Part shown: positions 50,770 to 61,790 of the stretch, piece after piece
How the letters are laid out: each line of letters begins with the position of its first letter
How positions within the stretch are numbered: the first letter of the stretch is position 1
Source: Siphonodentalium dalli
Taxonomy: Eukaryota; Mollusca; Scaphopoda; Gadilida; Siphonodentaliidae
Assembly: GCA_032622095.1 (NCBI GenBank)
Contig: CP136066.1
Span: 116,891,319-116,955,318 of the forward strand
Length of the DNA stretch: 64,000 nucleotides
Direction: 5' to 3'
Notes under the pieces: generated by a model
The model's database searches: none
What the model was told of the DNA's origin: nothing
What the model saw: only the letters and a program-made list of their open reading frames with translations
Position numbers and translations under genes: made by a program

Positions 50770-51451
50770 ACCCCCATCCCAAAAGATGGGGGGTATACTT
50801 GATTATATGCATCCATCTGTCCCTGTAGCCATCCGTCCATCCGTCTGCTCATATATCTCAAACATGGGTTATCAATGAAATTTGGTGTGCAGGTTTGCCA
50901 TCAAGAGGGCTTTGAAAAGAGGGTTCATTGATGTTGTTCACATTTTCCGTTCATGCGTTATCCCTCTTTGTTTATCTGAAATGTTGGATTTCTGTCCGTC
51001 CTCTCATATACCTCAACCATGGGTTATCGGATCTCCATGAAATTTGGGATGCAGGTTTGGCGTCAGGAAGCTTTCAAAAAGGGGGTTCATTGACGTTGTT
51101 CACATTTCTCCTTCAAGAGTTATCCCTCTTTCTTTATCTGGAAATGTTGGATTTCCATCCGTCCGCTCTTGTATTTCAACCATGGGTTATCAGATCTCAA
51201 TGAAATTTGGTGCGCAGCTTTGGCATCATGAGGGCTTTCAAAAGAGTGTTCATTGACATTCTTCACATTTCCCGTTCAAGAGTTATCCCTCTTTCTTTAT
51301 CTTAAAATGTTGGATTTCCATCTGTCATTCATTAGAATTGTCCAGTATAAATTGTTCATTCATCTCATTTGTTTTCACAGTTTGGTGTCCGACCTGCCCA
51401 TATTTCAATTTTCACATGGGGGTATCCCAGCACCCATGGTGCATCCTCTTG
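50770..51451 (+). mobile_element. Hairpin-headed element (ATACCCCC family)
   Basis: Head palindrome ACCCCCATCCCAAAAGATGG then GGGGTAT, then ATCCGTCCATCCGTC. Three ~165-bp tandem units follow (CATGGGTTATCAGATCTC, ATGAAATTTGGTGCGCAG, GTTATCCCTCTTTCTTTATC). The 3' part is GGGGGTAT, the hairpin GCACCCATGGTGC and the end ATCCTCTTG before T. Non-coding. Confidence 0.8.
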
Positions 51452-53438
51452 TTTTCCTTACTGACAGTAGCTGAAATTTCCTATGTTGTCATTCAGTCAG
51501 GGCTTCTTCAATCAAGATATTTACATGATGAAGCTGGGCTTTTATAGAACTTAACTGATATGCTGACAATGGAGGATACCAGTCTTTCCCGCCCTTCCTC
51601 GCTGAAATGTAGTCCAGATTTGTTTCTTGGATTATACATCAATTAACCTGTTTCCCTCATCGAATTGTCAACATAATTCAAGTATGGCTTTCGTTTGCAT
51701 AAATATTCGATGTGTCTATTCTCACGAAGAACCACTATGTTATGTTCCCTCATCTTGGTGCCCATTCCTTTCCTTGGCGGAATGCTATGTAAATTCATGG
51801 TTGCGAAAGGGAATGTGTTGTGAATGTGAGAAAGGCCTTCATTGATATCCATTTATTTGCCCTCTAGGTCACTGGGCCTTTCATAATATCATTAGGTAAT
51901 TATTAGGTAATATTCCAAGGTAAGCCTTCACCTTTTTCACTCAGAATCGATCCACTTATGTATCATAATTTGCTTTATAGGTTACTTTTTGTCAACTTCT
52001 GCATTCTTAGCTCCAGAGAATTGGAACAATTTCATTTCGTATCTGTCAAACTTTAACCCTCCGCAGTTTAATACTGGCACCAAGAACAATTGCTTTTATC
52101 GTATTATGTCCATTATTTTGCACATTATTTGCTCTATCGGGATCACCTTTCAACATTTTCATTGTCATCCTTTTTGCCCTTTGTATCGTGCTTGTTTTCA
52201 CGTTTGTCATCCTTCACTGTAGCGTTGTGTTCACCCTCAGCATCGACATTTCCATGTTCTTTATAATCGACTTCCTTCTCACTAGCTTTGTCACTGAACA
52301 CCCCCTGTCCTATCTATGATAATTTATTTCCTCAATAGTTTTACTTATTGGTGGAACAGTAACTGGTTGAGAATTACTGTTCGTTTTAATAATCCTCCAA
52401 GTCAATCAGGTTAACAACTGGGATAGGTTGAACTTTATTTCCTAATTGATTGCCATTGAAATGCCCAAATTGATTTGTGTCGAATGACACCATCATATCT
52501 CTTGAATCAGTCGACATACTGGGGTGCTGCAAAGTCATCATTGTTTTTGAGAATTTTGATCGTTGAAATTTAGTTCAAATTAAAGAAATATTAGATTTTC
52601 CTTTGAGAAAATTCATAACAACCGCCAATATCGACGCATGCACATGATCCCTGGTGATCAAACATAACAAAATCAATATACTGTAGACGCACAAGGCTCA
52701 TCTGATACTACCCAGAGAATGTAGCTTGCCATGAATACAGATATCATAAAAACGAATGTCTGAGGGTGGTGGATACAAAAAAATCATGGTCTAACAGTTT
52801 ATTGCATGGTAAAAGCCTATGATTACATCTAGGATACATTTTGTGTTATGATGCTGGCTTGATTTTCTGGGGATATATTTATAAACTCTTTTTATAGTCT
52901 TATCCATGAACATTTATATTCAGCACAGTAATTCATTGTCAGGATGTGATGATCGGTGAATAACTCATCGAATGTTTTATTTTTGTCACTTGAACCATGA
53001 TTTCAGTCATCTCTATTTATCCCATAGGGTTAGAGTGAAAGACAACAACTGGAATGTGTTAATAGCTACCTGTTTAGAAAAACATAATTATTTACAGGAA
53101 GCCGATACAATAAATGTTGTAGTAACAAATACAAACATGTGGGTGACATTTTTTGATGCACAATAACCACCTATATAGATGTAGGCCAAAAGGGGGCAGA
53201 CATCAATCGAATGTGTATTTTCCCAAAACATAAAAAAAAAAAAAAAACTGGGAGGGAGGGAGGGTTTTCAAAATAAGCGACCATCTTCGCCAATAAATTT
53301 AATGGAAAGAAAGTTAACACAACCACTTCACGCATCCCTTCCGGCAAAAAATATAGTTCCCACTATTCAGCTCTGCAAATTATTCCCATTCGCTAACTAA
53401 ATAGCATTACTGCCAAAATACTTGTATTTTATTATTAT

Positions 53439-54805
53439 ACCCCCACTTTCGAAGAAAATGGGGGGTATACTGGATTGACTGCGTCTGTCCGTCCGTCCAT
53501 GCGTCCGTCTAGCCATCCGTCCGTCCATACGACCCCATAACTCGAACAACTATGAACCGATTTCAATAATTTTTTGTATGCCATCTCCTTGGGACTGCCT
53601 CCCGCATGCTGCTAATTGCGGTTCGGTCCGACTTTTTGTCCCTCAAAAAAAATATTTTTTGGGGGACTATAGAAACGGGGGTCCATCCGTCCGTCCGTCC
53701 GTCCGTTCTTCCGTCCGTTCGTCGTTCCGTCCGTTCGTCCATCGCACCATCCGTCCGTCCGTCACACTTTTGAGTACCTTCATGGTGTAATCATCTCCTC
53801 CTACAGATTTCATCCCAGAGATTTGAAACTTCAGAATATTGTTGCCCATATATTGAAGATGTGCAACATGTATATAGATGATGGAAAAATTATTTTTTGA
53901 TGGAGTTATTAACCCTTTTCGACTTAGAATATTTCAACATTTTTTATAATTTTCTGTATGAGGGTACCTTCATGGTGTAATCAACTCCTCCTACAGTTTT
54001 CATCCTAGAGATTTGTAACTTCAGAATATTGTTGCCCATATATTGAAGATGTGCAACATGTATATAGATGACGGAAAAATTATTTTTTGATGGAGTAATT
54101 AACTCTTTTTGACTTAGAAAATTTCAACATTTTTTAGAATTTTCTGTATGAGGGTACCTTCGTGGTGTAATCAACTCCTCCTACAGTTTTGATCGTAGAT
54201 AATTGAAACTTCAGAGTATTGTTACCCACATATTGGAGATGTGCAACATGCATATAGATGACGGAAGTTTTTTTTTTTTACGGAGTTATTAACCCTTTTC
54301 GACTTAGAAAATTTCAACATTTTTTTTTATTTCTTCAACAAAGAGGCATCGACTTGCCACCTTTCTCGGGGGACACTGTGGTCTGCTGACCTTTTATTTT
54401 TTTTAAGTTACGCCTCATTTTCGACTTATTTTGACTTAGAAAATTCTGTCCGACTTAATAACTTTAACAAATATGAACCGATTTCAATAATTTTTGGTAT
54501 ACATGCTTCTCACAATACCCTCTCTACATGATACGGCTAGGGATTGGCTCAGACTGTTTTTCGTAATATGACACTTCATTTTCGACTTATTTTGACTTAG
54601 AAAATTCTGTCCGACTTAATAACTTTAACAAATATGAACCAATTTGAATAATTTTTTCTGTACAAGCTTCTTGTGACACCATATCAATATTATTAGTCCG
54701 AATTTTTCTTTAAAGTTAAAAATCTTTTTTGTTGGGTTTACGGATAATGCGGGTTGAATTTGCCACGGTGGGGGTATATGCTAGCACTCGAGTGCACACC
54801 TCTTG
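53439..54805 (+). mobile_element. Hairpin-headed element (ATACCCCC family) nested in a TIR element
   Basis: Head ACCCCCACTTTCGAAGAAAA then TGGGGGGTAT, followed by GTCCGTCCGTCC runs and two units with TTCGACTTATTTTGACTTAG. The tail is GGTGGGGGTATATGCTAG, the perfect palindrome GCACTCGAGTGC and ACACCTCTTG. TTAT flanks both sides (53435-53438, 54806-54809), and the uninterrupted paralogue at 19.5-20.1 kb shows the empty site. It is itself interrupted at 53638-54391. Confidence 0.82.
53638..54391 (+). mobile_element. Hairpin-headed element (GTCCCTC...GGGGGAC) nested inside the previous one
   Basis: The head palindrome CCCTCAAAAAAAATATTTTT then TTGGGGGAC is followed by CCATCCGTCCGTCC runs. Three ~187-bp units come next (TCATGGTGTAATCAACTCCT, GATGTGCAACATGTATATAG). 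It ends GGGGGACACTG, hairpin GGTCTGCTGACC. The reversed relative at 26.4-27.0 kb reads continuously through this site within a T-run. Confidence 0.75.
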
Positions 54806-56822
54806 TTATCTTTTAATTTTGTCTAAATACTTCGCAACATCAGTTTACTTTAATATCTGAAATGTCATGCATTATGGTGTAGTGATCTATACCAGTGAAA
54901 GATCTCGCTACCAAACATGTTTGTGTTTGCACGCAATTTTGGTTTAAATTCAAGCATCTGGTTAACCCTTTGTGATAAAATATATCGCCCTTATATGACT
55001 ATGTTATGACAACTTTGAATAAATGCAAGGTGGCCACGATTTTCATGGGAGCTGCCATGTTTTTCACCATTCTGACACCCGATTCTTGACCTTATGACAA
55101 TTAGAGACTGATGAGGTATGCTGAATGGTTTTACGCGAAAACAAAGCGGACAATTTATAAATGCCGGTTTCCGCTATGTCTTTAGTCTTCATGAAAATCT
55201 CACAACAAAGGGTTCTGTGCAACCGATGTAGACTGAATACGAAGAAAAAAAATAGAGAGGCAATAAAATTTTGAAAGTTTTTGGAAGAGTGGTCGTGTTT
55301 ATAAGTGAAACAAACGTCTTTTTTAAAAAGGCTTTATTAATGGGGATGATAGTGTATCATCAGCTGCAGTCTGTGTGTGAATATGATCTAATTCTAACAA
55401 CTCTTCTCTATCTCATCCTTTCTTCCTCTTTCTTTTTGCTATTCTGCTGTGTTTGAGGTGTCAACTTCTGAACTTTGTTTGATAGCATTTTTAGCAGATT
55501 TGTTCTTTGAATAGAGTTCATTTAACTATCAAATACTTGTCAGGTTATATCACTCACATTGTGTTTTGATAAATTTCAGTTTTCAAATATTATCCAAAAC
55601 CTCGGGGGGCAGAAATTCCCAATATTTTGCTCAAATTATTTGCTTCATTAACTAGAATGATAATCCAACAACAAAATGGCTTACCCTCTATTTTTAGTCA
55701 AATTTTTAACTTGTAAATTTTTAATGAATCGACGCGGACGGTTTGCCGCGCAGGCATCTGGGTCAAGTGGCCCCAAACCTACATAACATCTATAGCTGTT
55801 TATTGATGGATTCTGACAATTTTTGGTATGTGTGTTTATATTTATAGCAATTTTATATTAGCACGTTAACTTTTACTTATTCTATTTTGTAGCAATTTTA
55901 TGACCATTAACGCGATAATTTGAACAAACAGCAATCGATTTCATTCATATTGGGTATATGAATCTTTCACATCAATATCTTGATTGAGTTCTAAAGCCAG
56001 GTTTTTTTTTTTACCTAAGTTAGGGCTTTAGTTCTGAGTTATGGTTCTTTTATTTTGTCCATTTTTAGTGATTCTCAGGCAAACAGATTCACTCTTATGG
56101 CCAAAAAACATGACCATCTTTGATGCACAACTTTTGTTATATCATTGATCTCATATATCTGGTGTAAACTATGCCCAAGTCAACAAACATGCCCAGACTG
56201 ATATAAAATGTTATTGAGATCTGGAACTCTTATATTGCCATGGTGCTTATTGACATGAAATAAATAGCATACATATGTTGTTTGTATCTATTAAAGGATG
56301 GTATATTCTCATAAAATGATATTCTGTGGCTATTCGAAATAAAAAGAACAAAATTGTCAACATGAAACTTAACAAATTCAATATATAGAACATCAAATCT
56401 TGTTTATTTTGTCATTTGTAACAAAGGTATAAAGATTGGCATAAGGTAAAATTGATGTGCAGAACAACCAGTAACATTGCATGTACTGAATTTATCTGGT
56501 TTTGCAGGTTGCTGGAGTTTAAAAAGTTAGATCATTATTCAAGGGATGAACAAGAAGGTATTCCGGTCGCCTCTCATTTTGTGTAATTTTATGTGGTGTG
56601 AAGATGTAGCTTCCTTATACATTAAATGGGTACTGTACACTAAATCAGCCATTTATGGGACCCTATCCTTTTATATTCAACAGAATATATGCAACAAATG
56701 AATTAAATTGAACCATGTATTAGTGCAAAATATGCTCGTCTGCTCTATGCACGATGCCAACAATATAGTAATTAAAATGAAAATGTATTTATGACTCCAG
56801 CCATTTATTCACTCTCATTATT

Positions 56823-57335
56823 AGCTCAACTTACTTTGTAAGTTTGAGCTATTGCCATGGGTTGGCGTCCGTCGTCTGTGTGTCCGTCAACAATTTCCTT
56901 TGGTGCGGGCTACAGGTTGTACCTTTGGTCTGATCTTTATGAAATTTGTCATGAATGTTGACATTGACATGTAGATGGGAACGAGTCATTTTGGGGTCAT
57001 TCGGCCAAAAAACATGGCCGCTGGTGGCCATCTTGGATTTCAAAATTAAATCCATTGGCGCGGTCTACAGTTCGTACTGTTCGTCTGATCATCATGAAAT
57101 TTGTCACGGATGTTAATATTGACATGTAGATCGGAACGAGTGATTTTGGGGTCGTTCAGCCAAAAAACATGGCCGCCAGCAGCCATCTTGGATTTTACTC
57201 TTTGCATGACTAAATCCTTTGGCACAGCTACATGTAGGTTAGACATTTCAATTAGCACCTTTCCTATTCCTCCATTTACTGTCAACCATTAAATTATTCC
57301 CTTACCTAAGTTGAGCTACAGTGTCATTGACACTT
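56823..57335 (+). mobile_element. Hairpin-headed element (AGCTCAACTTAC) flanked by 11-bp repeats
   Basis: The head palindrome AGCTCAACTTAC...GTAAGTTTGAGCT (56823-56850) is followed by GGCGTCCGTCGTC and two ~165-bp units (CATGAAATTTGTCA, ACATGTAGATnGGAACGAG, CATGGCCGC, CATCTTGGATTT). The 3' end is AAGTTGAGCTAC plus the hairpin AGTGTCATTGACACT (57320-57334). TCATTATTAGC occurs on both sides (56815-56825, 57336-57346). Confidence 0.72.
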
Positions 57336-57699
57336 TCATTATTAGCATGTTGTTTGCATCATAGAGCACATGACTGCACTAATCTATGGCTCAAATGCAT
57401 TCATTTGTTACATATATACTGTTAAGAGTATAAAAGTAGATGGTCCCAAAAATGGCCTGATTTAGTGTACAGTACCCCTTTAATTGTCGATAAAGGCACC
57501 ACAACAGTTGAGCGATCTGCTGATAGGAGTATTTAAAGTCTAATCTAGCCATCCTTGGTAAAATAGTTAAATTGTAGAACCTGGTATATAACAAGTAATT
57601 AAATTAAATATGAAATTTAATTCAGCACTTTCAAAAAAAGTAACGCATGTAAAATCTGAACATATTTGCTCTGATGATAGTCTCTTGCTAAATTTACAG

Positions 57700-57942
57700 A
57701 GAAATCTCCTTCACCATTCAACACAGCAGATAGGCACAGCTCTACAGACCATCCAATAAAACCTAAGTCATTACAGCTGGATGCAGCCAAAAATGGTGGC
57801 GAGGCTGAAAGTCCGAGCTCGCCACATGAAACCGTGAAACTGAGGCGCACAGGACGACAAACAAGCTCAATGATTGGACCAGACACAAAAGTTCTTGTTG
57901 TCTGGTTAGAGAACTTTGACGATCACGAGAACTTTCCAGCAG
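57700..57942 (+). CDS. RALGAPB: RALGAPB exon j: insert end and VLVVWLENFDDHENFP strand
   Basis: Internal exon of 243 nt, phase 1 in and out; acceptor tgctaaatttacag, donor GTGAGA. The first 55 or so codons finish the Ser-rich insert. They lead into LRRTGRQTSSM and the conserved GPDTKVLVVWLENFDDHENF. P-x-T-x-V-x-VVW-x-E-x-x-DD-x-ENFP is characteristic of RALGAPB. Catalytic Rap/Ral/TSC2-type GAPs carry the H-x-G-N-D asparagine-thumb loop immediately before the equivalent V-x-VVW strand. By my alignment this protein has G-P-D-T there and therefore no asparagine thumb, in keeping with the beta subunit being the non-catalytic partner of RALGAPA. Confidence 0.92.
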
Positions 57943-59339
57943 GTGAGAGAGGATTTAATTTATTACTGCTCAGGGGCTTTAATTTACTACTGATCTTGGG
58001 GCAGCATGGGGGAACAGCTACATGCATAGCGCGGGTTACGTCCACCCATTTTCACCAGAGTTATGGCCCTTTTTTCAACTTAGAAAATTTCAATTTTGTC
58101 TGTCCGTACAAACATTTTGCATTATTGTTCAGCAACCACTTGGCAGATTTAGCTGATACTTGGTATGGTCATAGAGCAGCATAGGGGAACAGCTACATGC
58201 ATAGCGCGAGTTTCGTCCACCCATTTTTAACAGAGTTATGGCACTTTTTTTACTTAGAAAATTCAATTTTTCTCTTCTTTTTGGGTTTCCAGATGATAGC
58301 GTGAGTTTTGGTGGTACGATTGCAAATCCCGTATTTTTGTGGATCAGTTATATGAAAATACATGTCAAGTGTGAATTTGGGTATGATCGGATGATTTTTG
58401 CCAGAGTTATGGCCCTTTTTTCAACTTGGATCGCTTGTTTTTGGGTTTCCGGAATTTCTAGTACGAACTTCTTTTGGAATGGTCATATATACCTCCTCGG
58501 ATATCCGCAGTTTCGTCCATGCTTAATCCGAATTGCTACGGTCGGGGGCAAATGCCACACGACAGCGTATCTCTTGTATAAAGAGAGTTTTTATAAAAAA
58601 TATTTACATGCAAAACAAACATTAGACTACATGCATCATGCCTATTAACTAGTACCCCTGGATGTCGGGCAAAATAATGTAAGACCTAAAGTCCTCTGTT
58701 GGCATACATACCCTTATCGCCTAAGTTTAGGCCCTCATAATTTTGTAATTATCTCTGTACTGACATTAGCAATATCAGCTTAGGGAGAACACACATCATA
58801 CCCTCACAAAATAACAATAGTATACTATGATATCCATATAGATCACACATTTCCCAGGACAACTAGCTCTGTTACACATTCGACAGGTGGGCCTTGCACC
58901 ATCTAGAGACGAGGAACCCCAACCAAAATTAAATCAGCCGAATGACATTGCATCCTTTCTTAGGCAATGAGCCCATAAATAAAAACCTGGAATCTGACAG
59001 GCTATGGCAATAGGAGTCAATACAAACACTAACTAGATCACCTAGATCTTATTCAAATTGATAAATACACACAGTACACACATCAGCCGGACCACTTCCG
59101 GACTTAATCAAGTCAATGTGCTGTTGCTGTTCAATGGTCACATTATGAAAGCTTTGAAATGAAAATAGACATTTCTTGCCTTGACGATCCCTACTTCTGG
59201 TAGTGTAGTTATTTTATATAGAGCTACTAATTATGCGAAAAAATTTGTAATTTGAGGTACTAAAATGTGGTACATGTAGTTACTCAACTCAAATATTCAG
59301 AAAGTATGAACTATTGATGTTTGAATTTTTTTTTTGCAG
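57943..59339 (+). other. Intron of 1.4 kb with hairpin-element relic
   Basis: At about 58003-58576 there are ~190-bp units (GGGGAACAGCTACATGCATA, CAGAGTTATGGCCCTTTTTT). They end GGTCGGGGGCAAATGCCACA then GTATCTCTTG before T, the family-type 3' end without an obvious head. No feature is seen in 58620-59330. Confidence 0.65.
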
Positions 59340-59502
59340 CTTCATTGCTTGGTGTGACGAGCACAGGTTTGGAGCAGTATGCATCAGTGAGCTCTTCATC
59401 GGTACACAGGCACCCTACTGCAGACAGAGACATCAATATCATATACATTCATGCTCTTCAGAATGGACTGTTTAGAATAAACATGCAGGGACAAACCGGA
59501 AA
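59340..59502 (+). CDS. RALGAPB: RALGAPB exon k: IIYIHALQNGLFRINMQGQTGK block (last exon in window)
   Basis: Internal exon of 163 nt, phase 1 in and phase 2 out; acceptor is a 10-T tract ending gcag, donor GTAAGA. It encodes LLGVTSTGLEQYASVSSSSV and then INIIYIHALQNGLFRI plus MQGQTGK. The pattern ...I.TG.E......V.FIHPL.TGLFRI...G..GKF is the RALGAPB Rap-GAP core. The histidine of the usual I-H-P-L turn is kept but P is replaced by A (IHAL). The family continues with FNMV-PLVDGM and a basic C-terminus. I could not find that exon in 59503-64000, so it lies beyond the window or was missed. Confidence 0.93.
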
Positions 59503-59741
59503 GTAAGAACTATATGAATTTTTATACTAATTTGCTGCTTGGTTCGAAACACCAAAGTATGAGTAACAGTATCATAAACAGATAGTGTTCAGATCAAAGT
59601 AAAAGTGCAGGAATTTTCTCAAATGAATCGACTGCAGCATCATGACACTGTCAAGTATGTCTCAAGAAATGAAGGGTATTTAAATATCAAATTACTCGAC
59701 TTGGTTATTATAATTATTAAAAATAATTCTTTTATAATTAT

Positions 59742-60363
59742 ACTAGCAGGTGGACCCGACTTCGTCCGGGCTGTTTCCCCTCTGCTTTTCGGCGATTTGA
59801 CCTTGAATTGTCCATTTTGAAGGTCAAGGTCAGGTGGGGTCACGATTTGACCCGTCCAAAACACTGCCCGGACAAAAGTACCCGTCGAAATCCATCCGGT
59901 TTTACCCGATTTGACCTTGACCTTGACTTGATCATTTTGAAGGTCAAGGTCAGTTCGGGGTCACGATTTGACCCGTCCAAAACACTCAGTGGACGAAAGT
60001 AACCCTACGTATCAAATTTTGTGAAATCCAATCAAAATTCGTGATTTGACCTTGAATTTGACCCAATTTCAAGGTCACGTTGCACGGGCAAACGAATAGG
60101 CTTACGACACTCCCCATACGAAAGTATCCCTAGACACTAATTTTCATCGAAATCCCGTGATACTCAGGCGTTTGACCTTGAAATGACCCAATTTCAAGGT
60201 CATGTCGCACGGGCAAATTAACAGGCCCATGCCACTCCCCGGCCGAAAGGCACCCCACATACCAAGGTTCATCGAAATCGGTTCGGTCGTTTTCGAGTCC
60301 ATCGCGAACACACAGACAGACAGACACACGCACACACACAGATTTCCCAAAATATTTAATAGA
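59742..60363 (+). mobile_element. GACTTCGTCCGGGC-family element, uninterrupted copy
   Basis: Head ACTAGCAGGTGGACCCGACT then TCGTCCGGGCT with a short stem-loop. The body has alternating TTGACCTTGAA and TTCAAGGTCA phrases and GTTCATCGAAATCG. The tail is ACACACAGACAGACAGACAC and CCAAAATATTTAATAGA. It is the template showing where the copy at 15351-17511 was interrupted. Non-coding. Confidence 0.78.
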
Positions 60364-60856
60364 CTAGCCGATGAGCCCGACGTTGTCCGGGCTATTCAAA
60401 AACCAAATTTCAAGTCGATAGCTCAACCCGTTTCCGAGATCTGGTCTGCGCATGCGCGAAGCTGGCGTCGCACGGGCTCGGCGACCCGATAAAATTTGTA
60501 TCCGGGGCAAGATACATTCACATACCAAATTTCAAGTCGATAGCTCCACCCGTTTCCGAGATCTCGTCTGCGCATGCGCGAAGCTTGCGTCGCACGGGCT
60601 CGGTGACCCGATAAAATTCGTATCCGGGGCAAGATACATTCACATAGCAAATTTCAAGTCGATAGCTCCACCCGTTTCCGAGATCTCGTCTGCGCATGCG
60701 CGAAGCGGGCGCTGCACGGGCTTGCCAATACGACAACGACGACCGCCTGGTCAAACTACACACACGTACCAAGTTTCGTCCCGATCGGTCGAGAATTGTA
60801 GATTTGTATAAATGACATACAGACACACAAACAGAGGTCTTCAAAATATATATGAG
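60364..60856 (+). mobile_element. Second element abutting the first, related head and tail
   Basis: Head CTAGCCGATGAGCCCGACGT then TGTCCGGGCT follows directly on the previous element's AATAGA. The body has three 123-bp units (CAAATTTCAAGTCGATAGCT, CCGTTTCCGAGATCT, TGCGCATGCGCGAAGC). The tail is ACAGACACACAAACAGAG and TTCAAAATATATATGAGA. The 123-bp period keeps frames open on both strands, giving spurious ORFs. Confidence 0.72.
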
Positions 60857-61214
60857 ATTATTTAAGGAATATCTTTCATTCCTTGACGTAATTACACTGT
60901 ATATAAACATATTTGAGCCACGCAAAAACATTTATATACTGTATGATTCTTTTGTACTTGTATTTGTTATATCGTGCTTAGGGCAGCCGGAAGATGACCA
61001 ACTATGGCCATGCTGCTCCTGTGCAATCCATATTATTATATGCTACATTATTATAAGCCAAAACATAAATAATATCAGCACAGTTTTTTCTGAGTCCTCC
61101 GTAGCTTAACTCCGATGAGTGTCGACCAAGTTAAACACACGGATTCGGAGCCAGAGCTTATTATGCTGCGAACAGCACCAGAGACAGCCAATACTAAAAT
61201 TCAGAATATAGATT

Positions 61215-61740
61215 AAGTGTCCCCAACCACCCAATGGGTGTCCTAATCCACACAAGTGTTCCATACCATCCAATGAGTACTCCAAACCCCCCCAGCTTCC
61301 ATTCTAGTCCTAAACGACCCAAATAGTAGTGTACCAAAGCACCCAGCGAGTGCTGCAAGCTACCCAATAAACATACCAAACCCCCCCCCCCCCAGCTGGT
61401 GTCCCAAACCACACAACGAGTGCCTCAATCCACCAAATGTGCATCCCAAGCTTCCATTCCGGTGTCCCAAATAACCCAAGTATTAGTGTACCAAACCACT
61501 GCGAGTGCCACAAGCTACCCAATATGTGCACCAAACCACCCAGCTAGTGTCCAAAACCACACGACGAGTGTCTCAAACCACCCACGTGGAGAATGGCCGA
61601 AACCACATAAGTGATTCATCGGGAATTTCTAAGACTGCCCAACTAGTGTCTGAAACCATCCATTGTGTGTCTAAAACCATCTAATGCGTGTTCTAACCAC
61701 ACTAGTGTACAAAGCTATCTATTGGCTATCCCAAATGATT
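61215..61740 (+). repeat. Degenerate ~22-bp minisatellite
   Basis: Repeated CCAAACCACCCAGCTAGTGT-like units, about 22 bp with many substitutions, fill roughly half a kilobase. A C-run interrupts them at about 61381-61392. No coding meaning. Confidence 0.8.
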
Positions 61741-61790
61741 GACCGAGTATCCTGAACTACCCCGCTGGACAAAACAAGTGTCCAATGCCA

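Larger units (their letters stand above)
53016..55005 (+). mobile_element. Short TIR element, copy 3, interrupted
   Basis: The head from TTTATCCCATAGGGTTAGAG to about 53434 and the tail from 54810 to the GACTATGTT near 55005 match the element at 19485-20090 with scattered differences, so it is older. The tail has TTAACCCTTTGTGATAAAA as the inverted counterpart of the head. It is split by the element at 53439-54805 at a TTAT site. Confidence 0.82.
47898..57699 (+). other. Intron of 9.8 kb
   Basis: It holds several hairpin-headed elements, the nested set at 53016-55005 and a palindromic MITE. No feature is seen in 47900-49440, 51460-53010 or 55010-56820, except a gagttatggttcttt relic of the AGCTC family at about 55900-56110. 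A small phase-1 exon could be hidden. Confidence 0.65.
8192..59502 (+). other. RALGAPB: Partial RALGAPB-like gene span (11 internal exons)
   Basis: Gene model for the beta subunit of the Ral GTPase-activating complex, which with an alpha subunit stimulates GTP hydrolysis by RalA and RalB. Eleven GT/AG-bordered segments join in phase (0,0,1,0,2,0,1,1,1,1,2 after successive exons) into 2012 nt, about 670 codons without a stop. The order of conserved blocks matches the C-terminal half of the animal protein: a basic linker, the YKGDK/SMRVKD block, GAFPSP, VTTLVRG, RLFLSHFGFLSLE and then the Rap-GAP region. Introns run from 341 nt to 25,024 nt. The short ones are 41112-41473, 41599-42134, 42562-42941 and 43081-43421, where I see nothing beyond ordinary AT-rich sequence. 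The start, upstream exons and the final Rap-GAP exons are outside the window. Additional phase-compatible small exons in the long introns cannot be excluded. Confidence 0.88.

Noticed and set aside
50928-51203. 91-codon frame with hydrophobic repeats
   Set aside because: It translates the tandem units of the ATACCCCC-headed element; the same words recur at the repeat period.
60423-60931. Overlapping open frames on both strands (75-137 codons)
   Set aside because: They come from three 123-bp repeat units, whose length keeps any frame open; no domain is visible.
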